Source of the DNA: Streptomyces albipurpureus
GTDB lineage: Bacteria > Actinomycetota > Actinomycetes > Streptomycetales > Streptomycetaceae
DNA length: 64,000 nt
Assembly: GCF_023701525.1 (NCBI RefSeq)
Contig: NZ_JAMQAW010000066.1
Coordinates: 1 to 64,000 of the forward strand
Direction of reading: 5' to 3'
This document shows, piece by piece, positions 36,241-45,000 of the stretch; position 1 is the stretch's first letter; every line of letters begins with the position of its first letter. The notes under the pieces are model-generated. The model had not been told where the DNA came from and made no database searches. It saw nothing but the letters and a program-made list of their open reading frames with translations. The position numbers and the translations under genes are program-made.

Positions 36241-37266
36241 TCAGAAGTAGCTGGGGTGGCGGCGGCCCGTCCGGCCCCGGAAGACCCACCAGCTCCAGGT
36301 TTGATATGCGAGGATCACCGGGATCACGACGACGCCGAAAGCGGTCAGGATCTTCAGTGTGGCGCCGTCCGCCGCTGCTTGGTGGACCGTCAACCCGGTG
36401 CCAGCAGAGTTGATCAGGACGTAGGGGTAGTGTCCTGCGCCCACGAGCAGCACGGGCAGCAAGGTCGCGCTGCTGCTGGCCGCGAAGGCCCGGCCGTGGT
36501 GTCCGCGGGAGAGGTACTGCCACGCTGCGGCGAGGGACGCCGCGAAGAGGGCCCCGAGAACGGCCGAGGTCACGCGGTTGGTCATCGAGGCTCCCGCGCC
36601 GAAGAGGGTCAGCAGCAGCGCGAGGGAACCCGCCGCACCGACCGCGCGCAGCAGGTTGGCACCCATGACCGCTGCCCTGGCGGCGGGTTCGGGAGCCGAG
36701 CGCAGGGCGATAAAGGCAGCCCCGTGCGCAGCGAACAGCAGTGTGGTGGTCATGCCGCAGGCCAGCACGAACGGTGTGAGCACATCGCCGGGGGTGATGT
36801 GGAAGCTCCCGTCAGCCCGATGGGGCACACCGTGGAGCAGCAGTCCCAGGACGAGTCCCCAGCACAGGGCGGGCAGCACACCACCGAACACGATCAGGAC
36901 GTCACACCACCGGTGGCCTCGGGCGGTGTGGGCGCGACCACGGAGCTGGATCGCGGCACTGCCGAGGACCAGGCCGACGAGGATCGCCACGATCAGCGGG
37001 TACAGACCGGACAGGAGGGTGCCTTCCAGATGGGGGAAGGCACCGAACATGACACCGGTGAAGGCGACGAGCCACACTTCGTTGCCCAGGAAGTACGGTG
37101 CCATGGCGTCAAGGGCTGTGTTCCGGCCGGTGTGCTGGGCCTCTTGACCGATGCTGCGGCCGAGTAGGGGGTGCAGCATCTGTACGCCGTAGTCGTAGCC
37201 GCCGAGGACGAAGTACCCGGCGAGAAGCAGGCCGAGGAGGGCCAGCCAGTAGGTCTCCAGAGTCAT
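36241..37266 (-). CDS. cydB: Cytochrome bd quinol oxidase subunit II
   Basis: The 341-residue integral membrane subunit has about eight to nine helices. It begins YWLALLGLLLAGYFVLGGYDYGVQML, then has NEVWLVAFTGVMFGAFP and a C-terminal helix PVILAYQTWSWWVFRG. CydB pairs with CydA in the bd-type terminal oxidase, which reduces O2 to water with quinol at low oxygen or under respiratory stress. It lies 81 bp after cydA and 43 bp before cydD. Confidence 0.96.
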   Translation of the reverse strand: MTLETYWLALLGLLLAGYFVLGGYDYGVQMLHPLLGRSIGQEAQHTGRNTALDAMAPYFLGNEVWLVAFTGVMFGAFPHLEGTLLSGLYPLIVAILVGLVLGSAAIQLRGRAHTARGHRWCDVLIVFGGVLPALCWGLVLGLLLHGVPHRADGSFHITPGDVLTPFVLACGMTTTLLFAAHGAAFIALRSAPEPAARAAVMGANLLRAVGAAGSLALLLTLFGAGASMTNRVTSAVLGALFAASLAAAWQYLSRGHHGRAFAASSSATLLPVLLVGAGHYPYVLINSAGTGLTVHQAAADGATLKILTAFGVVVIPVILAYQTWSWWVFRGRTGRRHPSYF

Positions 37267-37347
37267 CCTGCTCAGCTCTCCATCGCAGTTCTCATCGCGG
37301 TTCCATTGGGGTGGGGAAGTGGTGGGGGTAGGCGCTGGCCGGTCGGT

Positions 37348-38640
37348 TCACAGGGCCGGGACCCGCTGTTTCCCGTCGGCGTGGCCGTGGGGATCCTCGT
37401 CCGCGATCGGCTCGGTGGTACCGAGCTGGGTGGCGACGGGGCCCCGGCGGGCGAAGCGGGCGATCAGGGTCCAGTTCGTCACCGCCAGGGCGACGAAGAC
37501 GGCGATGAACACGGTGCAGGACACGACCAGCGAGGCCCTGCTCACGGGTGAGAGCGCGTCCTCGACCTTGAGCTCGCCGTAGATGATCCAGGGTTGCCGC
37601 CCGACCTCGCGGACGATCCAGCCGGCCACGGAGGCGATGAAGGGGAAGGGGATCAGCGCGGTCAGCAGATAGGCCAGGGGACGCCAGCGCACCAGCCAGT
37701 CCTTCCACAGCAGAAGGACGGCGATGAGCATGATGGTGGAAACGGTGTTGCCGATGACCGTCATCGCGTCCATCGAGATCCGGAGCCAGTCGTGCGCGAA
37801 CACATAGTCGCCGGGCCCGTGCTCCTTGACGAGCTGTGCCCGCACCTGGGCGATGTCGCCGTTTTCCAGGGCTGCCGCTTTCATGGGCTGGGTCCGACGG
37901 ATCAGAGGGAGCTGCAGGTCACCGACGATGATGACGAAGAAGGAGGCCAGGGTGGACACCACGGTCCCCAGGCGCAGGGAGCTGCGGAACAGGTCCGTCT
38001 CCTCAGTGCCCCGGGCGAAGTGGAAGGCGCTGATCCCCGCGACGAGGACGCCGCCCGTCGTCAGCGCGGCGAGTGCGATGTGGGCAAGCGCCACCAGTGC
38101 GTTGGGGTTGGTGAGCAACGCCCCGAAGTCCGTCAGGTAGGCGACGCCGTCCCGGACTTCATGGCCGACCGGGTGTTGCATAAAGCCGTTGGCGATCATG
38201 ATCCAGTACGCGGACGCGTAGGCGGTCAGGGCTACCAACCAGATCAGCGTGGTGTGGACGCCACGGCTCAACCGGCCCCAGCCAAAGATCCACATACCGA
38301 GGAAGGTGGACTCCGCGAAGAAGGCGATGAGGGTTTCGAGCGCCAGCGGGGCGCCGAAGACATTGCCCGCGAACTTGCTCAGGCCGCTCCAGCTGAGCCC
38401 GAACTGGAACTCCATGACGAGGCCGGTGACGATACCGACCGCGTAGTTGATGACGTACAGCTGGCCCCAGAAGCGAGCCATGCGCTCCCAGACGACTCTC
38501 CTGACGGGGTCACGGGTGAATGCGGCCCGGGTGTGCATGATCGCCACAAAGGGGACGAGCCCCATGGTGAGGATCACAAACAGCCAGTGGATACCGGTCG
38601 TGGCCGCGAACTGGAGACGGGCCAGATCAGCAGCGCTCAT
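37348..38640 (-). CDS. cydA: Cytochrome bd quinol oxidase subunit I
   Basis: The 430-residue membrane subunit carries hemes b558, b595 and d. Visible marks are the N-terminal RLQFAATTGIHWLFVILTMGLVP (heme ligand His), the EFQFGLSW and FAESTFLGMWIFGW helices, MKAAALE with its methionine ligand region, and the quinol-loop GRQPW. It belongs to the short Q-loop type. GGAAGG lies 7 bases before the ATG at 38640. It heads cydABDC and is divergent from a LysR regulator. The C-terminal 25 residues are charged and His-containing (DEDPHGHADGKQ). Confidence 0.96.
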   Translation of the reverse strand: MSAADLARLQFAATTGIHWLFVILTMGLVPFVAIMHTRAAFTRDPVRRVVWERMARFWGQLYVINYAVGIVTGLVMEFQFGLSWSGLSKFAGNVFGAPLALETLIAFFAESTFLGMWIFGWGRLSRGVHTTLIWLVALTAYASAYWIMIANGFMQHPVGHEVRDGVAYLTDFGALLTNPNALVALAHIALAALTTGGVLVAGISAFHFARGTEETDLFRSSLRLGTVVSTLASFFVIIVGDLQLPLIRRTQPMKAAALENGDIAQVRAQLVKEHGPGDYVFAHDWLRISMDAMTVIGNTVSTIMLIAVLLLWKDWLVRWRPLAYLLTALIPFPFIASVAGWIVREVGRQPWIIYGELKVEDALSPVSRASLVVSCTVFIAVFVALAVTNWTLIARFARRGPVATQLGTTEPIADEDPHGHADGKQRVPAL

Positions 38641-38761
38641 GCTGCGACCTTCCTGGAGGACGGGTGCCGATCGGCCGGCGGATGGGGTCGCCGTGCCGTC
38701 GCGGGTTCGGGGTAGGCGGTCAACGGGTGCGGGGGCCCTGCTTCGTCTGTGAAGCGCTGGA

Positions 38762-38792
38762 GGTCATCGCCCTCCGCCTGGGGGCGGTGACC
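38762..38792. promoter_or_regulatory. Hairpin in the cydA-lysR intergenic region
   Basis: GGTCATCGCCC (38762-38772) pairs with GGGCGGTGACC (38782-38792), 11 pairs with one G-U, 9-base loop. It lies about 120 bp upstream of cydA and could be in its leader or be a protein-binding site. No complete Rex-type palindrome (TGTGAA-N4-TTCACA) is seen in this gap. Confidence 0.4.
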
Positions 38793-38820
38793 CCGATGGA
38801 GATGACCGTAGGGAGAATTG

Positions 38821-38835
38821 CTTATGTGTTCCAAG
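38821..38835. promoter_or_regulatory. Candidate LysR-type binding site
   Basis: CTTATGTGTTCCAAG has the CTT-N9-AAG form of a LysR-type T-N11-A site. It lies 52 bp upstream of the LysR gene, where an autoregulatory site is expected. CTTATG recurs inverted as CATAAG at 38868-38873. Inferred from position. Confidence 0.4.
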
Positions 38836-38886
38836 ACCGTTTTTGCCATATGAAGATGACTCAGAAGGCATAAGTGAAGGTGGACC

Positions 38887-39822
38887 GTGGACCTGCTGCA
38901 GTTGCGCTACTTCCAGGCCGTCGCCCGTTATGAGCACATCAGCCGCGCGGCGGAGGAACTGCGCGTTGCCCAGCCCTCGCTGAGCCGCACCATCGCGCGC
39001 CTGGAGGCCGAGCTCGGTTCCCGGCTCTTCGACCGGCAGGGCCGCCGCGTCCGGCTGAACCAGTACGGTGCGATATTCCTGCGCCATGTCGACCGCGCCC
39101 TGAGCGAGCTGGACGACGGCCGACGGGCCGTCCGTGAGGCTCGTGACACGGGCCTCGGCCGGGTCAGTGTCGCCTCCGAGACCCTGCTGACGATCACCCA
39201 TCTCCTGGGGAGCTTCCGGGTCGCTCACCCCCGTGCCGATGTGCGTCTCTTCCAGTCGAACGCGGAAGACATGGACCGCCGCCTGCGTGCGAGGGACGTC
39301 GACTTCTGTGTGGCCTCACAGCCGCTGACCGGCGCGAACCTCGATTCGATCGAGCTGCTCCGCGAGGAGGTGCTGCTCGCGGTTCCGCCAGGGCACTGGC
39401 TCGCCGGGCGGGAGAGCGTGACGGTCCCGGAGATCGCCGACGAGCCCTTCGTCACCACACGCCTCGGCAACTGGCAGCGCGCCCTCCTCGATCGGCTGTT
39501 CGCATCCGAAGGGCTTGCGCCGCTGCTGTCCTGCGAGGGCGACGAGCCAGGTGCCAGCCAGGACATGATCAGCGCGGGCCTCGGTATCGGCCTCATCCCC
39601 GCGATGTCCCGCCAGGTCGGTACGGACAAGCGCGTCCCCGTCGCCTGGGTGCACTTGGACGCCCCAGACTGCCATCGGGTGCTCAACCTGGTGTGGAACC
39701 GCGATACCCATCTGTCCGAGGCAGCGCGGAAATTCCGCGAGTTCACCACCAGCGTCCCCTTTATGAGGCATCGCCTGCCCGACCCCTGTCCCGAGCGCCT
39801 TCCGGGCGGAGAGATCGCCTAG
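38887..39822 (+). CDS. LysR-family transcriptional regulator
   Basis: The 311-residue regulator begins MDLLQLRYFQAVARYEHISRAAEELRVAQPSLSRTIARLEAELGSRLFDRQGRRVRL, a complete LysR winged HTH (residues 1-60), followed by the linker helix and a periplasmic-binding-protein-like effector domain (residues about 90-295). The GTG at 38887 has a GAAGG site 7 bases upstream. It is divergent from cydA, which makes control of the cytochrome bd operon plausible. Streptomyces cyd is classically under Rex, so this would be additional control. Confidence 0.93.
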   Translation: MDLLQLRYFQAVARYEHISRAAEELRVAQPSLSRTIARLEAELGSRLFDRQGRRVRLNQYGAIFLRHVDRALSELDDGRRAVREARDTGLGRVSVASETLLTITHLLGSFRVAHPRADVRLFQSNAEDMDRRLRARDVDFCVASQPLTGANLDSIELLREEVLLAVPPGHWLAGRESVTVPEIADEPFVTTRLGNWQRALLDRLFASEGLAPLLSCEGDEPGASQDMISAGLGIGLIPAMSRQVGTDKRVPVAWVHLDAPDCHRVLNLVWNRDTHLSEAARKFREFTTSVPFMRHRLPDPCPERLPGGEIA

Positions 39823-40091
39823 GCGGACGCCCCCCGGGACGCGACCACCGCCTCGGGCCGTAACCCCCCTCACGGCCGCAGAGTTGTAGGGGTGGGTGGG
39901 CAGCGGCAGCCCTGGCCGTCTCAAGGTGGGTCTTCGTGCCGCTCATCCGGGTAGGGCGGAGTCCGCAACGGCCGGAAGCGGTCTGACCGGCCTGCGCGCG
40001 ACCGCCGGCTCCCACCCACTCACATCCGACTCTCACGACCGACACAGTCCAAACGACTCGATCCAGCAGCGCAACAGGAGCCACGCCCGCC

Positions 40092-41201
40092 ATGGGATTC
40101 GTCAAGTACACGGAGTACAAGCCGATCGAGCCTCCCGGCTATCAGGAGGCGCTGGACGAGATCGTCCAGAATGTTGTCCGGAAGATCAGGGAATCCGTCG
40201 TGCGTGAGGGAGTGGGCAGGGCGGTACGTGGCGCCCACGGCAAGAGCTACGGCTTGGCCAAGGCCACCGTCACCGTTCCCGAGCTGAACGACATCTACGG
40301 GCAGGGCGTCTTCGCCGCGCCAGGTAGATACGATGCGGTCGTCCGCTTCTCCAACGGCCTCGGTCGCCTGCGGGCCGACGCGCTCCTCGGCCCGGCCTGC
40401 GGCATGGGAATCAAGGTGTTCGGGGTACCCGGTGCCTCACTGCTGGCGGATGAGGCCGAGGCGACGACATTCGACCTGAATCTCATGAACAGCCGGACGT
40501 TCTTCGCGAACACCGTGCAGGACTATGTGGTGATCGACGAACTGTTCAGCGAGCTTCCTGACGTACTGATGACTCCGGCGACACGCAACAGATGGCTGGG
40601 TGATCTCCTCACCCGCAAAGGAACCCTGCCTCGTGACGCATGGCTTTGGGACGAGTTGATGTCGATCATGTCGTTCGCGGCGATCCCCTGGAAGAATCTG
40701 CTCACCTACACCTACAACAGTGTCGGAGCGTTCCGCCACGGCGACTACATCGCCAAACTGCGGTCAACTCCGACCCAGGCATCCCTTGATGGCATCGTGC
40801 ACGGCGTCGTTGACCCCACCGCCGATGCTGAGGCGTACCGGAACACACTGATCGCGGAGGCCGCCGAGCGGGACCACGGCTTCGAACTCCAGGCTCAGCT
40901 GAACACCGATCTGACCCGGATGCCGGTGGACAACACCTCGGTGGAATGGCCCGAAAGCCTGTCGCCGTGGGTGACCGTGGCCCGCATCGAGGTTCCCCGT
41001 CAGGACATCTCGGATGAACACAACCTGGAGATCGCCGATGCCACATCGATCACCCCCTGGCGCGTACGCGAGGAACACCGGCCCCTTGGCGAGATCCAAC
41101 GCGTCCGCGAAGAGGTCTATCGCCAGTCCTCCATCGAACGGCACCGGATCAACGGCCAGCAGCGCCACGAGCCCACCAGCAGCACCGCGCTCCTGGGCTG
41201 A
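40092..41201 (+). CDS. Catalase-like heme protein
   Basis: The 369-residue protein belongs to the catalase-fold group that includes allene-oxide-synthase-like and minicatalase-type proteins. The distal side shows RAVRGAHGKSYGLAKATVTV (His48-type) and RYDAVVRFSNG, then GMGIKVFGV and TTFDLNLMNSRTFFANTV. The C-terminal DATSITPWRVREEHRPLGEIQRVREEVYRQSSIERHRING is typical of this subgroup. It lacks the length of classical catalases (about 480 or more residues), so peroxidase, isomerase or lipid-hydroperoxide chemistry is as likely as catalase. The ATG at 40092 has a GGAG site (AACAGGAG) upstream. It stands alone. Confidence 0.85.
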   Translation: MGFVKYTEYKPIEPPGYQEALDEIVQNVVRKIRESVVREGVGRAVRGAHGKSYGLAKATVTVPELNDIYGQGVFAAPGRYDAVVRFSNGLGRLRADALLGPACGMGIKVFGVPGASLLADEAEATTFDLNLMNSRTFFANTVQDYVVIDELFSELPDVLMTPATRNRWLGDLLTRKGTLPRDAWLWDELMSIMSFAAIPWKNLLTYTYNSVGAFRHGDYIAKLRSTPTQASLDGIVHGVVDPTADAEAYRNTLIAEAAERDHGFELQAQLNTDLTRMPVDNTSVEWPESLSPWVTVARIEVPRQDISDEHNLEIADATSITPWRVREEHRPLGEIQRVREEVYRQSSIERHRINGQQRHEPTSSTALLG

Positions 41202-42075
41202 GACGGGCTTCCGGCAATCCGTACCGGCGGGGACGGCGGCAAGGAGCCTGAGCCGCGTTGTGCGCTCTGCGACATGGGACCCCTCGGGTGGAGTGGTGGT
41301 ACGCCACAGAGTGGTTGAGTGCCACGGAGTGGTTGAGTGCCACGCGGGGCGGTAGTGGGGTGCCATCGCGGGCAGGCACCGCGCTCCTCCGCACCGCTGT
41401 CGCAGGAAGGCCGCGGCAGAGGCCTTCGACCACGGCCGCATCGGCATCGGCCCGGCTTCCCCGGAGGAACCCCGTAGGCAAGCCCCCAGAGGGTGGGACG
41501 GGCTTCGGCCCCTTCCTGGTGTGTCGCAGCGACACGGCGTAGAGGTGTCCAGCGGGCAGGTCGGAGGACGGCATCTCCAGGGCCGTGCGCGGACCGGAGT
41601 ACCGGCGCTTCCCATCGACGCATCCGGTGTCGGGAACGGTCCCGTTGGGGGTCTCGACGGGACCGGTAGAAGCCGCGCCCCACGGGGCTCACACCGCCAG
41701 CCTCGGCGGCTTCGGCAACTCGTGGGGCGGACAGGGGTTTCGAGCGCGCCGCACGAGGCTCACACCCCCGGCGCAGAACCAAGGCCCCTACGCCCGACAT
41801 GGCTGAATAGTCCGCCTCGCAGGTACATCCACCAGCGTATGCCCCCTACGCGCATAGACCAGGACGATGGACCATCTGTACGAGAACGGCGGGTGTGATC
41901 GACTGGTTTTCAACAAACACTTGCGACCGCCGCTCACTCGTGTGCAGGATCTGGACGGTCGGTACCCGGGCCTCCCGGGGCTTGACTGACGCCTGGTCAG
42001 ATCACCGGCGGGTACCGGGTGGAGGGGGTCCACCCGGCAGACGGGGGCGGCACTGCCGCAGCAGGGGGAACGCGG
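41202..42075. other. Long region without a recognisable gene, upstream of the giant-gene operon
   Basis: These 874 bp contain compositional open frames only, plus an 18-bp tandem repeat at 41291-41344. The promoter of the five-gene cluster should lie near the right end, in the locally more AT-rich part around 41880-41960. I cannot pin down its boxes. Confidence 0.5.
41291..41344. repeat. Three tandem copies of an 18-bp unit
   Basis: GAGTGGTTGAGTGCCACG occurs exactly at 41309-41326 and 41327-41344, preceded by a diverged copy, GAGTGGTGGTACGCCACA, at 41291-41308. The unit contains imperfect dyad character (GTGG ... CCAC). It may be slippage or a binding-site array. Confidence 0.75.
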
Positions 42076-45000
42076 TTGTCCGAGCAGAATCTACACGTGT
42101 CCACAGGAGCCTCCGATAGCTTGGCGACCGCATCGCCGCTGGTCGTCGCGGGGCCGGTACTGCGCCGGGTCGACGATCAAGGCGTCACGGTCTTCGTCGT
42201 CACTCGTGAGCCGCGGCAGGTCGTCGTCGAGGTCATACCCGGCTCGGGTCCAGCGGACGCGGCGCCGCTGCTCGCCGGTACGGCGGCCACCGTCGCACTC
42301 GGAGGGCACGCGCACGCCGTCGCCGTTACCGCGACCGTCACGGCTCAGGGCGCGCCGCTCGAACCCGGCACCACCTACCGCTACCGGGTCGGCTTCACCG
42401 CCGCCGGATCGGCCCGGCAGGACCTGATGGCGGCGGGGGTGGCCGCGGCCACTCCGGAACTCGCCCGGGAGCTCTTCTGCTACCCGGCCCCAGCCCCGCA
42501 ACTGCCCAGCTTTGTCACGGCGCCCGCCACCGCCGACGGTCTGCGTGTCCTCCATGGCGGCGCCCGGCGGCCCCACGCCTCCGGCCCCGACATGCTGGCC
42601 CACGCCGACACGGTCATCGAGCGCTCCCTGGCGAGTGCGGACTCCCGCCGCCGTCCACATCTGCTCCTGCTCCACGGTGACCAGATCACCGCGGCCGATG
42701 TCGCCGACACCACCCTGTCCATGGTGCGTTCGGCCGTGGCCACCCTCGGTATCCGGGACGATGTACTGCCCGGGACCGCGGCTCAGCAGCCCGGTGCCCT
42801 CGGCCCAGGCACCCGTGCGGCGCTGTGCGAGAGCATCAGGCTTCCCACCCCGGCGCCGAACCATCTGCTGTCGTTCGCCGAGTACGCGGCGATGCAGCTG
42901 ATGATGTGGACGGACACGCTGTGGCCCGCGGAACCACCCGCTGTCGAGACGGTGCACCCCGACCCGGGCTGGGCCTCCTTCCCCGCCCCACTGCGCGCGA
43001 GGATCCTCGCAGGCAAGCCCTACCAGCCCACCGCCGCCCAACGCCCGCTGGCCGACCGGCTCGCCGCCTGGCGCGACCAGACAGCTGCGCTGAGGTCGTT
43101 CCGGAGCGGACTGCCCGCCGTTCGCCGGGTCCTGGCGAACGTCCCGGTCCTCACCGGCCTCGGCGAACACGACATCAGCCCCGGCTGGAACGGCGGTACG
43201 GCCCAGTCCACCGCCCTCCTCACCGACACCACCGGACGGCGGGTGGTGCAGAACGCGCTCGCGGCCCATGCCGTGCTGCGCGCCTGGGGGAACACCCCAG
43301 AACAGTTCACCGGCGCGTCCTCACCCGGCCGGCTGCTGCTGGACGCGCTCAGCGGCTGGCTGCGCTCCACCGCACGGGGTGAGGACGCCCAGAGCGCGGC
43401 CATCGCGGCCCGGGCCGGTGTTCCCGACACCACCCTCACCCGGCCGTCGGGCGCGCTCGACTACCACTATCTGATGACCGGCCGGGGCTGGCAGCTGCTG
43501 GTGCTCGACGTCGCCACCCGCCGTTCCCTCGCCGTGGTGGGCGAGGACCGCAGACCGGTGGGCGACGGTGCTCTCGACACCATGCTGGACCTGCTGCCCG
43601 AGGCCCGGCCCGACACCCTCACCCTGGTCGCGTCGGCCGTGCCGCTGCACCGGGTACGACACTCCGACGACCGTACGGTAGCCACCGACCAGACCGGGTC
43701 CTGGGCCGCCGACAGCGCCGGATACCACTACGCCCTCAACCGGCTCGCCACCCGTCGGGTGCCGGCCGGAGCGGACCGCGTCCGCAGACGTCAGCTCCTG
43801 GTCCTCGCGGGCGGATCGGGCCACGCCTTCGCCGACACCATTCGGCTCTCCGCCGAACGCGCCTACCGCACGCCCGGCTCCCCCGCTTCACAGCCGGTAC
43901 CCGGTGAGGCCACCATCGGCCATCTCGTCGCGGGCGCCCTGCTCGGCGCCGGCCCCGCCGACCTGGCGTTGCACTCGGCGGGCTACACCAACGCCGAGGG
44001 GACGTCGGGCCGGCGCCGCTGGGTGGGCTGGGATGACCCGGCCCCGGCGGTCACCGCCGGCGTACAGCTGCGCGAGGAAGGGCTCACACCGATCCCCTGG
44101 CAGGTCACCGGGCATCCGCAGGTGGGCGAGATGGACGCGCTGCGGCGGCTGGCCCGCCGTCCCGAGTGGTACGTCGACGTCACCCCGACGGTGTCCGCAC
44201 CAGGCGACAGTGAGTCCGCGCCCCGGCCGGGAACACCGCTCCCGGTGGAGACAGTGGTCGAGGACGAGGGCATTGTGGACGAGGACGGCAATCCGGCCGT
44301 CGTCTCCCGGGTGACCGCCCAGACCTTCGTCGACTCCATCCTCAACCACCGCCGCTACCGCGCCGCTTGGAGCCCCGGCAGCCAGCTCGTGGGCCGGGAG
44401 TCACTGAGCGAGGTGTCCCTCACCTTCATCCCCGAACGCCAGGTCGCCGTCCAGGCCGTGCACTTCGCCATCCAGCACCTGGCAGACACCACCATCGCGC
44501 CGTACAGCGCCTTCCCCGTCGTCCTCGACCGGCGCCAGAGCCTGTACGTGCCCGGCCTGTACGCGTCGCTCGCGCTACGGCGGGGCGACCGCGACCCGCA
44601 CAACGGTGCGAACGGGGTCTACGCCGGTGCGAACTGCACGGCCGGCACCCATGTCCGCGATCTCCAGAACGATCTGGCCGAGCTGGGCTTCGCGATCGTC
44701 CGGGGCGACCTGGCGGGTGTGTTTGGACACCACACGGAGTGGGGTGTGCGCGAGTTCCAGACCTATGCGCAGTACCGCACCGTCGCCCACGAGCCCGAGG
44801 TCTCCAACCCGCCCGCGCGCTATGTCGCAAGACTGTCCGCCGCCACCGTCGCCGATGACCAGTGGTACGCGGGACCGGTCAGCGGTGTCGTCAACGACCA
44901 GACCCGTTGGGCCATCGCGCTCTGGAAGCGGGAGCGGTGGCGCTGCCCGGTGGTGGTCGAGGCGTTCGTCGGAGGCACGAACGCCGCACACTCCCACAAC

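Noticed and set aside
38641..38886. Rex operator upstream of cydA
   Set aside because: Only a half-site-like CTGTGAAGCG is present; the second half of the palindrome is missing.
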